Made by a program: the position numbers and the translations under genes. Below, piece by piece: positions 34,179 through 41,525 of a stretch of DNA of 64,000 nucleotides. The notes under the pieces are model-generated. The model was not told the origin of the DNA. It was given only the letters and a program-made list of their open reading frames with translations, and made no database searches. Position 1 is the stretch's first letter. Every line of letters begins with the position of its first letter. The stretch comes from Brevibacterium antiquum CNRZ 918 (GTDB lineage Bacteria > Actinomycetota > Actinomycetes > Actinomycetales > Brevibacteriaceae), in assembly GCF_900169145.1 (NCBI RefSeq), contig NZ_FXZD01000002.1, positions 372,001 to 436,000 of the forward strand, in the 5' to 3' direction.

Positions 34179-34775
34179 CTATTCGATGACTTCGCCGCTG
34201 ATGATGTCGCCGCCGCCGTCCTCCGGTGGCCGGCGGTTCGGGTCATGCTGCAGGTTCTGAGCGGTCTTGTGCAGACGCCTGCCGAGAGCGACCAGGGCGA
34301 TGCCGACGACGACGATGAAGGTCGCGAGCGTGAAGATGAGCGCTGTGACGCCGGCCTCTGGGGCGAAGAGGAAGAAGGCGCCGAGAATGATGCCGATCAC
34401 TCCGATGAGTGTCAGTGCCCACCACATCCGCACACCCATGCTGCGAATGAATAGTGAGGCGGTGACGGCGAGGAAGCTGAAGAAGATGACCGCGAACCCG
34501 GTCAGTACGGTGACGAAGGCCGCGAAGAACAGGGGGGAGAAGAAGATGAGCGCGCCGAGGAGGATCAGCAGGACAGAACGGGCCACCAAGCTCCCAGTTC
34601 GTCCGCCCTTCGGGGCGAGGACGAAGGAGGAAACGGCGATGACGGCCAGCCAGGCGGCGAAGATTCGCACAACCACCTCGGCGCTGGCACCGGGCCAGAC
34701 CATCATGAGGACACCCACGAGAAAGGCGATGACGCCGTTGACGATGACTGTTCTGCTGGTGCGTTTCAGGTCCAT
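34179..34775 (-). CDS. HdeD-like (DUF308) membrane protein
   Basis: A 198-residue protein with six closely spaced helices in three pairs: VNGVIAFLVGVLMMVWPGAS, IFAAWLAVIAVSSFVL, ARSVLLILLGALIFFSPL, VTVLTGFAVIFFSFLAVTASLF, WALTLIGVIGIILGAFFLFAP and LIFTLATFIVVVGIALVALG. The 'G.iaillGvl.l..P' repeats are characteristic of DUF308/HdeD proteins, linked to acid resistance in Escherichia coli but of unknown role in actinobacteria. The charged C-tail ends in GGGDIISGEVIE. It is followed on the same strand by a palindromic repeat. Its neighbour upstream is the SPFH protein. Confidence 0.8.
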   Translation of the reverse strand: MDLKRTSRTVIVNGVIAFLVGVLMMVWPGASAEVVVRIFAAWLAVIAVSSFVLAPKGGRTGSLVARSVLLILLGALIFFSPLFFAAFVTVLTGFAVIFFSFLAVTASLFIRSMGVRMWWALTLIGVIGIILGAFFLFAPEAGVTALIFTLATFIVVVGIALVALGRRLHKTAQNLQHDPNRRPPEDGGGDIISGEVIE

Positions 34776-34822
34776 GCCTCAAGCGTAGTCACTCGGTATG
34801 GAAGCTCGCTGAGCGCATCAGA

Positions 34823-35851
34823 CTATGCAGGCGCCTTTTCGTCGTTCCCAGCTATGTTCGCCGAGACTGCAGCGCTGCTCTCACTGCCTGGAAGCTTGAT
34901 CGATGCGGGTAGGTTCATCGTCTCGTTCAGCCTCATCGAATTGGAGAGTGCCCGGACGATTCCGTTGAGATCCTCCAGCGAGGCTTCGGTGTCCTTGGCT
35001 CCGAAAGTGGAGCTCAACGAGGCGTTCGCCGCCGAGGCGGTGCTGTCGTTGCCAGACGTCCCCGCGGGGACGTCCTCGGCTGAGGTCGTCGCAGCCGTCG
35101 GAGTGTTCCCCTCCAAGAATCGCAGGAGCTCGACGGGGAAGGGCAGGACCAGGGTCGAATTCTTCTCGGCGGAGACTTCGACGATCGTCTGAAGCAGGCG
35201 TAGCTGCAGAGCTGCGGGCGTGTCCGCCATTATCTCGGCTGCCTGTGCGAGCTTGTTGGAGGCCTGGAACTCACCGTCGGCGATGATCACGCGTGAACGA
35301 CGCTCACGTTCGGCTTCGGCCTGGCGCGACATCGAGCGCTTCATCGACTCGGGCAGCGCGACGTCCTTGATTTCGACACGGTCGATGTGGACGCCCCAGT
35401 CGACCGCAGGACTGTCGATCATGATCGCCAGACCCTGGTTGAGTTGTTCTCGATTCGTCAGCAGGTCATCGAGTTCGCTCTGACCGATGATCGACCGCAA
35501 TGATGTCTGTGCCACCTGACTCACGGCCAGGTGATAGTTCTCGACATCGACGATCGCACGGCGGGGATCGACAACCTTGTAATAGATGACGGCATCGACT
35601 CGGACGGTGACATTGTCGCGGGTGATCCCGTCCTGAGCGGGGATCGGCATGGTGATGATCTGCAGATTGACCTTCTCCAGCTTGTCGACGAACGGCACGA
35701 TCGCCGTCATACCTGGATTCTTGTGGTCGTTCGTGACTCGTCCCAGACGGAAGACGACCCCGCGCTCGTACTGTTTGATGACCTTCAGGCTATTGCCAAG
35801 CGTGATCAGACCCAGTACAACCAGGCCGAGGACTATATACAGCAAGAACAT
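34823..35851 (-). CDS. SPFH/stomatin-family membrane scaffold protein
   Basis: A 342-residue protein. It has one N-terminal membrane helix (FLLYIVLGLVVLGLITLG), then the SPFH domain starting 'LKVIKQYERGVVFRLGRV' with 'MTAIVPFVDKLEKVNLQ'. 'DNVTVRVDAVIYYKVVDPRRAIVDVENY', 'QTSLRSIIGQSELDDLL' and 'DWGVHIDRVEIKDVALPESMKRSMSRQAEAERERRS' follow. This matches slipin/stomatin proteins, which form membrane microdomain scaffolds. The C-terminal ~80 residues are low complexity (Ala/Ser/Thr) and variable. The start ATG 35851 has AGGAGG upstream. No NfeD partner, usual for some SPFH operons, is next to it. Confidence 0.88.
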   Translation of the reverse strand: MFLLYIVLGLVVLGLITLGNSLKVIKQYERGVVFRLGRVTNDHKNPGMTAIVPFVDKLEKVNLQIITMPIPAQDGITRDNVTVRVDAVIYYKVVDPRRAIVDVENYHLAVSQVAQTSLRSIIGQSELDDLLTNREQLNQGLAIMIDSPAVDWGVHIDRVEIKDVALPESMKRSMSRQAEAERERRSRVIIADGEFQASNKLAQAAEIMADTPAALQLRLLQTIVEVSAEKNSTLVLPFPVELLRFLEGNTPTAATTSAEDVPAGTSGNDSTASAANASLSSTFGAKDTEASLEDLNGIVRALSNSMRLNETMNLPASIKLPGSESSAAVSANIAGNDEKAPA

Positions 35852-35955
35852 CGGGACCGCCTCCTTTGACGATTGGCTCTCCTATCCACGCTAGCACCGG
35901 ATTGGAAATGTTGACCCGTCTTGGTTACAATGCTGAGCCGATTGGCTGGATCCGT

Positions 35956-36762
35956 TCAGATCTCGGTGAGGGGAGCCGCCGAGGACTCTCGTGCCAGCAG
36001 GCGCTTCCCGGCCGGATAGGCATTCAGTGACCGTGGCAGTCGCACGAGCCGACCGGAGGCATACGTGGCGATGACCTCCCCCGTGTCGGGCTGGCCAGGG
36101 CCGACCCCGTGGGCATCGATGCCGATTCTGCGCAGAGTCTGCTTCGCCACCGGAATGGGGGAGTCGAAGAGTGTGATCGCGCCGGCCCTGGCGGCCATGA
36201 TCCGCTCGGCGACCAGGCCGTAGTGGGTGCATCCGAGCACGATCGTCTCCATGCCGGGATCCATCTGGTCCAGGGCCGCGTCGATCGCGGAATCGATCAT
36301 GGCGATGTCAGCCTCATTGATCGCCTCGGCGAGGCCCGGGCATGCCACTGGCGACACTGCCACCTCGGCGGCGAAGGTGTCGATGAGGTTCTGCTGATAG
36401 GCACTGCCCGTTGTTGCCGGGGTCGCCCAGATGGCGAAGTCCTGCCCGGTCCCGGCCGCCATCTTCACCGCGGGCACGGTGCCGATGACGGGGATGTCGG
36501 GCTCGTAGCGGGCGCGTACGGTCTCCAGCGCCTGAACCGATGCGGTGTTGCAGGCGATGACGATCGCATCGGGCTCCCATGCGGCGAGCACCGCTGCCGA
36601 GTTCAGTGCCCTGGCCTCGAGCGCTTCAGGGCTGAGGCTGCCGTAGGGGGTGAAATCCGGGTCCATGGCCAGGATCAGATCCGCGTGCGGAGCCAGATGG
36701 AAGAGTGCATCGGCGGCCCCGAGCAGCCCGAGACCGGAGTCGAGCAGGCCGATACGCGTCAT
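35956..36762 (-). CDS. murI: Glutamate racemase (Asp/Glu racemase family)
   Basis: A 268-residue cofactor-independent racemase. Both catalytic cysteines are present in the family motifs: 'IVIACNTASVQAL' (first Cys) and 'VLGCTHYGLVAERI' (second Cys). It would supply D-glutamate for peptidoglycan. The N-terminal motif reads IGLLDSGLGLLG instead of the usual GVFDSGVGGL, and 'P' after THY is replaced by G, so it is a divergent member. A second, orthodox murI may exist elsewhere. It overlaps the upstream HAD-like gene by ATGA. Confidence 0.78.
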   Translation of the reverse strand: MTRIGLLDSGLGLLGAADALFHLAPHADLILAMDPDFTPYGSLSPEALEARALNSAAVLAAWEPDAIVIACNTASVQALETVRARYEPDIPVIGTVPAVKMAAGTGQDFAIWATPATTGSAYQQNLIDTFAAEVAVSPVACPGLAEAINEADIAMIDSAIDAALDQMDPGMETIVLGCTHYGLVAERIMAARAGAITLFDSPIPVAKQTLRRIGIDAHGVGPGQPDTGEVIATYASGRLVRLPRSLNAYPAGKRLLARESSAAPLTEI

Positions 36763-37331
36763 GATTCCTCTTTCGGGTAGGCGAAATCCTTGATCTCCTT
36801 CAGGTGCGCCTTCGTCAGGCCCTGCGCGAACTCAGGAGCAATGAGCTTGAGTCTGTTCGCCGAGTAATGCTCGACGAAGTAGTCCCGCGTGGCAGGTGCG
36901 GCGAGGTCGTCATCGATCCAGACCGCCCGACCATGCTCGGGCGCTGCGAGCCACTCCTCCATGGCCCGGGCCTTCCACCACAGGTGCGGATCGTTGGCGT
37001 ACCGGTTGTGGGACTCATCGGGCATCTGAATGACCTCGAAGGAATTGCGCAGACCGAACTTCGGCTCCAGTTCCGTCTTGCACCGCTGGGACCAGGTGGA
37101 GAGCCACACTACGTCGACATCGTGGGTTTCGACGAGACGGTCGAAGAACGCGACGACCGCAGGCCTGTAGTGCAGTTCGTAGTGCCAGGCCTGCAGCTTC
37201 TTGCGCCCTTCGGTCATGATGCGCAGCTTGGGCACCGGGTATGAGTTGAGCACTCCATCGACGTCGAGGAAGACAGTGACATGCCGAGCCTGCCGACGTG
37301 CTGACGTCGGTGAGGGGGATGCAGCTGCCAT
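36759..37331 (-). CDS. HAD-like phosphatase domain protein
   Basis: A 190-residue protein whose N-terminus carries HAD motif I, VTVFLDVDGVLNSYP (nucleophile and acid Asp). Then come 'VVWLSTWSQRC' as motif II (Ser/Thr) and 'AVWIDDDLAAP' as motif IV. The layout 'FLDVDGVLN ... vWLsTW ... WIDDD' is typical of small actinobacterial HAD proteins of unknown substrate. The start ATG 37331 has GGAAGG upstream. It is co-translated with the racemase gene (4-base overlap), though no biochemical link is known. Confidence 0.75.
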   Translation of the reverse strand: MAAASPSPTSARRQARHVTVFLDVDGVLNSYPVPKLRIMTEGRKKLQAWHYELHYRPAVVAFFDRLVETHDVDVVWLSTWSQRCKTELEPKFGLRNSFEVIQMPDESHNRYANDPHLWWKARAMEEWLAAPEHGRAVWIDDDLAAPATRDYFVEHYSANRLKLIAPEFAQGLTKAHLKEIKDFAYPKEES

Positions 37332-37575
37332 TGTTCCTTCCTGGGGGAGTCGAGGGTCAGTCCTCTTGCGAGAGCAGAGCGCGACGATCGGCTGCGAGAG
37401 CCGAGATCGAGCGCGGATGACCCGCTGGTCTGAGAGCGGAACGGACTGCCCGCTCCGGGGTGATCACCCACGAGTTTACCGCTCGAAACTGAGGAAGGCC
37501 GAGCATCCATGTACGAAGTGGCCGCACATCTCGCGTACTCACCCCGGCAGTTGCGGCGGCGGATGTGCCGCGTGC

Positions 37576-37974
37576 TCAGAGAGAGGCGAAGAGGTCGACC
37601 TTGTTGCCATCGGGGTCGGAGACCACGGCGTAGCGCTGACCCCAGAACGCATCCCACGGTTCGTGGACGACGCTCGCGACCGGGGCGGACTCTGCGCCAG
37701 CGGAGGTGAGCCGGGCAAATGTCGCATCTACAGCCTCGGCGGTGGAGCAGTCGAAGGCCAAGGACATCTTGTGGCCACCGGTGGGCCACGTCCACTCGGG
37801 GTCGATGCTGAGCATGACCTGCTCCGAATCGAGGAGGATGCGCAGGGTGCCGGAAGAGAACTCCGTGTGCGCGGCATCGCGGCCGCCGTCGTTGAGTTCG
37901 AGACCGAACGCCGAGTAGAACTGCACGGCTGCGGGCATGTTGGCGGTGATGATGGAGATCGCGTCGAGTTTCAT
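37576..37974 (-). CDS. VOC (glyoxalase-like) family protein
   Basis: A 132-residue protein with 'MKLDAISIITANMPAAVQFYSAFGLEL' at the N-terminus and 'WGQRYAVVSDPDGNKVDLFASL' at the C-terminus. Both are hallmarks of the vicinal oxygen chelate superfamily (compare the 'G.......DPDGn.vel' motif). The typical length suggests a single-module protein that dimerises. Substrate is unknown. The gap 37332-37575 upstream holds no recognisable gene. Confidence 0.8.
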   Translation of the reverse strand: MKLDAISIITANMPAAVQFYSAFGLELNDGGRDAAHTEFSSGTLRILLDSEQVMLSIDPEWTWPTGGHKMSLAFDCSTAEAVDATFARLTSAGAESAPVASVVHEPWDAFWGQRYAVVSDPDGNKVDLFASL

Positions 37975-37997
37975 GCCTTCAGGCTATGCGGAGGGCC

Positions 37998-38399
37998 TCA
38001 GCCGGCCTCGGCGAGGTATCCCTCGAGAACGCTGCGAATGTCCTCGGTGATCGGTGTTGGTCGGCCGGTTTCCCGGTCGATGTGGACGAGGATGACGTCG
38101 GAGTTGAACACCTTCTGGCCGCTCTGGTCACCACGCGTGTGGACAGTGAACGAGGAGCTGCCGATCCGCTTGACGGTCACCGTCATTGTGAGCTCGGGGC
38201 CGTACATGACGGGGAGCAGGTAGTCGATCGACTGGTTGGCGACGAGCATGCCCCCGCCGGTCAGGCTGCCCGCTTCGGTTTCATGGAGCCACCTGATGCG
38301 GCACTCCTCGATGAGGGTGATCATGCGCGCGTTGTTCACGTGGCCAAGCATGTCCTGATCGGACCAACGCACCTCTGGGGAATACTCGAATGTCTTCAC
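37998..38399 (-). CDS. Acyl-CoA thioesterase (hot-dog fold, 4HBT)
   Basis: A 133-residue protein with 'YSPEVRWSDQDMLGHVNNARMITLIEECRIRWL'. This is the 4-hydroxybenzoyl-CoA thioesterase motif, with the Asp of 'rwsDqDmlGHVNNar' expected to be catalytic. GTG 38399 is preferred as start because AAAGG lies six bases upstream; TTG 38405 is also in frame. It cleaves acyl-CoA esters of unknown chain. Two genes downstream on the same strand are small VOC and HAD proteins; a functional link is not evident. Confidence 0.82.
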   Translation of the reverse strand: MKTFEYSPEVRWSDQDMLGHVNNARMITLIEECRIRWLHETEAGSLTGGGMLVANQSIDYLLPVMYGPELTMTVTVKRIGSSSFTVHTRGDQSGQKVFNSDVILVHIDRETGRPTPITEDIRSVLEGYLAEAG

Positions 38400-38509
38400 G
38401 GACAACCTTTCGACTCAACTGCTTCGGAGACTCTCCATCTCCGACTCTGGGACGTTACCAGGACGGCAGGGCGGCCCTGATCGCCGGGATCCCTCATGCT
38501 CACGAGCGG

Positions 38510-38559
38510 TCCTGTTTCCTGAGCGGAACTGATCGATCGTTCTATAGTTAAACAGGACT
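38510..38559. promoter_or_regulatory. Inverted repeat flanking the promoter of the CoA-transferase pseudogene
   Basis: GTCCTGTTT (38510-38518) and AAACAGGAC (38551-38559) are perfect complements bracketing TATAGT (38544-38549), a plausible -10 hexamer. The pattern suits a repressor that binds both sides of the promoter. It ends 18 bases before the start codon. Confidence 0.5.
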
Positions 38560-38577
38560 GGTCGACGAAGGGAAATC

Positions 38578-39669
38578 ATGGCAGTGCTCAAAAGCGTGCG
38601 CGTTCTCGACCTCGGCGGAATCGGCCCCGGTCCCTTCGCCACAATGATGTTGGCAGATATGGGCGCCGAGGTGATTCGCCTCGATCCGCCCGCAGTTGCA
38701 GGTCAGCCGATGAACCCCGTCCTCGACCGGGGCAAAAGCTCGGTCACCGCAGACTTCAAGTCCGAGGCCGGCATCGAACTCGCCCGCTCCTTGGCTGCGA
38801 AGTCCGACATCGTCATCGAAGGCTTTCGCCCAGGCGCTGCGGAACGGTTGGGCCTCGGGCGGACGATCTCCACGCGCTCAATCCGGCACTCGTCTACGGC
38901 CGCATCACCGGCTATGGCCAAGACGGGCCGAAGGCGCAGAGGGCCGGCCACGACCTGGGCTATATCGCCTCAACGGGACTGCTCAACCAGCTCGCTCGCC
39001 CCGAAGGACCGCCACAGTTCCCCGCGAACCTCATCGACGACTTCGGCGGTGGCGACATGCTCCTCGTCGTCGGCGTCGTCGGCGTCCTCACCAGCGCCCG
39101 CACCACCGGCATCGACACTGTAGTCGACACCGCCATGATCGACGGCGCGAACCATCTGTATTCGATGATGCACGGCTTCTCCGCGATGGGAATGTGGCGC
39201 CACGACGCACGCGGGCGCAACCTCTTGGATTCCGGAACACCGTTCTACGACGTCTATCCCACCGCCGATGACAGGTACGTGTCCGTTGCCTGCATCGAAC
39301 CGGCAGTCTTCGCCGATTTCCTGGGCACCCTCGGCATCGAGGACCAACTGCCCGAACCGCTGAGCGAGATCGATCATTGGCAGCCGAGGCACTGGTCCAT
39401 CATGCGACGAGTCTTTGCCGAGGCGCTCGCCTCACGCACCTTGGCCGAACTCGAAGACCGATCCCCACAACTTACACCGCGGCCTCTTCTGCACCGACGA
39501 AGCCGGAATCGATCAGCCCACACCGGCACCGAGGTTCGGCCAGGCAACCGCGCCCACCTCAGCTGATGGCGCACCCACCTCAGCTGGCACGGACAGTGCA
39601 GACCAGCCTCGGCGGGCTCCGGCCATCGGTTCCGACACCGACGCGGTGATCGCCGAATTGGGCCTGTGA
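38578..39669 (+). pseudogene. Decayed family III CoA-transferase (CaiB/BaiF type)
   Basis: The start ATG 38578 has GAAGGGA upstream. The frame begins MAVLKSVRVLDLGGIGPGPFATMMLADMGAEVIRLD, a standard family III N-terminus, up to 'AERLGLG' near 38,860. The expected continuation (DDLHALNPALVYGRITGYGQ, then DGP...GHD.GYIA.TGLL) is in another frame, explained by loss of one G in a GGG(G)CGG run. It includes the catalytic Asp region (FGGGDMLLVVGVVGVL) and 'DTAMIDGANHLYSM'. Near 39,455 a second break occurs. About 30 residues are missing, including the 'D.C.aPV' segment, and the tail (PHNLHRGLFCTDEAG ... PAPRFGQ ... DTDAVIAELGL-stop) is back in the first frame. At least two lesions make it inactive. 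The best relatives are alpha-methylacyl-CoA racemases. Confidence 0.85.
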
Positions 39670-39675
39670 GCGGGA

Positions 39676-40737
39676 TCAACCTCGACGGTTCATGATCTCC
39701 TCGTTGACCGCACCCACAACCTCGTGGAGGTCGCCGATGATCGCGTAGTCGGCGCGCTGGACCATTGTCGACTCCTCATCGGTGTTGATCGCGATGATCG
39801 TCTTCGCGCCCTCGACGCCGGCCATGTGCTGGACCGCGCCGGAGATTCCGCACGCGATGTAGACATCGGGCGTGATCCGACTGCCGGTCTGACCGACCTG
39901 CTCCGCATGCGGCCGCCAGCCCAGACCCGTGACGACACGAGAGACACCCAGTGCCCCGCCGAGGTGGTCGACGAGTTCGAGGACCTCGCCGAAGCCGTTC
40001 TCCGAACCGACCCCGCGGCCGGCACCGACAACTGCGCGGGCCTGGGTCAAGCCCGAGGTGTCGGTGTCATCGGCGGTCTCAACCTCGGTGCGCACGACTC
40101 GTGTTCGCAGATCTTCGGCCGCGGCCGCTGGTGAGTAGCTGACGATCTCAGGGCTTGTCGGTGTCGTCTCCTGCGGATTGCAGGCGTGACCGGCGATCGT
40201 GAGAACCTGCAGGTCACCGCCGAGCTGGAGGCGTTCGAACGCGGCCCCGCCGAGCACCTGCCGCAGCAGACCCCCGTCATCGGCGGCCACGACATTGGCC
40301 GCCATCCGCTCCCCGGTCCTCACCGCCACATGCGCCATGAGCTCCATTCCGCGCGGCGTCCCCGACGCCATCATGGTCCCGGTCTCCGGCGCAATGTCGA
40401 CCAGTGCCTGCGCCCACGCAGCGGCCGAATAGGCCTCAAGGTCAGGGTGCTCAAGGTGATGAATGGTGTCTACCCCGAGGCGGGCCAACTCATCGACGCA
40501 GTCGCCGGAGAGCGTCCCGATGACCGCAACCTCCACCCCTCCACGCAAGCCACCACTCCCCGAACTACCTGAGGGCGGCCCAGCAACCTCGCGCGAGGTA
40601 TCTGGGGCCCCGCCAGGTAGTTGTGTGGGGGTGGTTGCGGCGAGGACGTCCGCGTTCGTGCGGGCGAAGGTGATCGCCTCGGCCGAGGTCAGCTGCACCT
40701 GAGCGTTCTCATCGGTTTCGACGTATACGAGAGTCAT
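39676..40737 (-). CDS. etfA: Electron transfer flavoprotein alpha subunit
   Basis: A 353-residue protein. Its C-terminal FAD domain shows 'RAVVGAGRGVGSENGFGEVLELVDHLGGALGVSRVVTGLGWRPHAEQVGQTG', 'ITPDVYIACGISGAVQHMAGVEGAKTIIAINTDEES' and 'ADYAIIGDLHEVV', the diagnostic EtfA signature with the FAD-binding serine and histidine. It forms a heterodimer with EtfB to carry electrons from flavin dehydrogenases to the quinone pool. Residues ~33-65 (APDTSREVAGPPSGSSGSGG) are a Gly/Ser/Pro-rich insertion absent from normal EtfA. They are encoded by a palindromic element at 40563-40622. It is the last gene of the operon, with an ATGA overlap with etfB. Confidence 0.93.
   Translation of the reverse strand: MTLVYVETDENAQVQLTSAEAITFARTNADVLAATTPTQLPGGAPDTSREVAGPPSGSSGSGGLRGGVEVAVIGTLSGDCVDELARLGVDTIHHLEHPDLEAYSAAAWAQALVDIAPETGTMMASGTPRGMELMAHVAVRTGERMAANVVAADDGGLLRQVLGGAAFERLQLGGDLQVLTIAGHACNPQETTPTSPEIVSYSPAAAAEDLRTRVVRTEVETADDTDTSGLTQARAVVGAGRGVGSENGFGEVLELVDHLGGALGVSRVVTGLGWRPHAEQVGQTGSRITPDVYIACGISGAVQHMAGVEGAKTIIAINTDEESTMVQRADYAIIGDLHEVVGAVNEEIMNRRG
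40563..40622. repeat. Palindromic element inserted in frame within etfA
   Basis: AACTACCTG (40563-40571) and CAGGTAGTT (40614-40622) are perfect outer arms. Inside are GGGCGGCCCAG facing CTGGGGCCCCGC, and at the centre the 14-base perfect palindrome ACCTCGC/GCGAGGT (40586-40599). Partial complementarity extends outwards on both sides (CCAC..CTCCCC and GGGGGTGG). It translates without stops in the etfA frame. Confidence 0.78.
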
Positions 40738-41522
40738 GACCTGATCACTCCGATCTCTTCCAGAACATCAACCAGGGCGCCGGCAGCATCGGGCCCCTCA
40801 CCGAGGATGGTGACCGCGCTCGCCGTCTCCGGTGGCAGCTCGAGGCCGATGCGCGGACTTCCGGCACCCGGTTCCGGCGCCACATATTCGGCGATGCGAG
40901 CCTTCTTCGCCTTCATCCGCCCGGTGATCGAGGGATAGCGCGGGTCGACGCCGCCCTCCTGAACGGCGATGACGGCGGGCAGATCAAGGGAGAAGACCTC
41001 TGTCCCAGCCGGCCCGATCCCATGGGCCTCGATCGCCGCCGAACCGCCAGAACCACCGGTCGCACTCAGCGTCTGGATCCCTGTCAGCACGGGGTATTCG
41101 AGGTCGTAGGCCAGGCGGATTCCGACCTGGAAATCACCGGTGTCGGCGGCATCATTGCCCAACAGCACGAGATCAAAGCTCTGCCCCTCCTCGGCGCGGT
41201 CGCGAATGACGTCGCCGATGACCTGGGCAATGTCCTCGGGTCCGAAGGCTCCGGGATCCTCGGCTTCGATGAGGATCCCGTCGTTGGCGCCCACGGCCAC
41301 GGCCGCGCGCAGCTGTTCGACCGCCTCGGCGGGGCCCAGGGTCAGCACCGTGACCTTGCCGCCGGTGGCCGCCGCGGTCTGGATGGCCAGCTCCACCGCG
41401 CACTCCTCATGCGCCGAGGTGGTGTGGCCCAGGCCCGAGTCATCGATGTCCGTGCCGGAGTCGTTGAGTGTGATCTGGCCCGAGATGTCGGGGATGCGCT
41501 TGATGCAGACGAGGATATTCAT
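40734..41522 (-). CDS. etfB: Electron transfer flavoprotein beta subunit
   Basis: A 262-residue protein with the EtfB opening 'MNILVCIKRIPDISGQITL' and 'DSGLGHTTSAHEECAVELAIQTA' (adenine-nucleotide binding half). 'VTVLTLGPAEAVEQLRAAVAVGANDGILI', 'DLVLLGNDAADTGDFQVGIRLAYDLEYPVLTGI' and the C-terminal 'DLPAVIAVQEGGVDPRYPSITGRMKAKKARI' recognition loop follow. Length and motifs are normal. It starts three bases after the stop of the dimethylglycine-dehydrogenase-like gene and overlaps etfA by four bases. This fixes the three as one operon. Confidence 0.94.
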   Translation of the reverse strand: MNILVCIKRIPDISGQITLNDSGTDIDDSGLGHTTSAHEECAVELAIQTAAATGGKVTVLTLGPAEAVEQLRAAVAVGANDGILIEAEDPGAFGPEDIAQVIGDVIRDRAEEGQSFDLVLLGNDAADTGDFQVGIRLAYDLEYPVLTGIQTLSATGGSGGSAAIEAHGIGPAGTEVFSLDLPAVIAVQEGGVDPRYPSITGRMKAKKARIAEYVAPEPGAGSPRIGLELPPETASAVTILGEGPDAAGALVDVLEEIGVIRS

Positions 41523-41525
41523 CGC

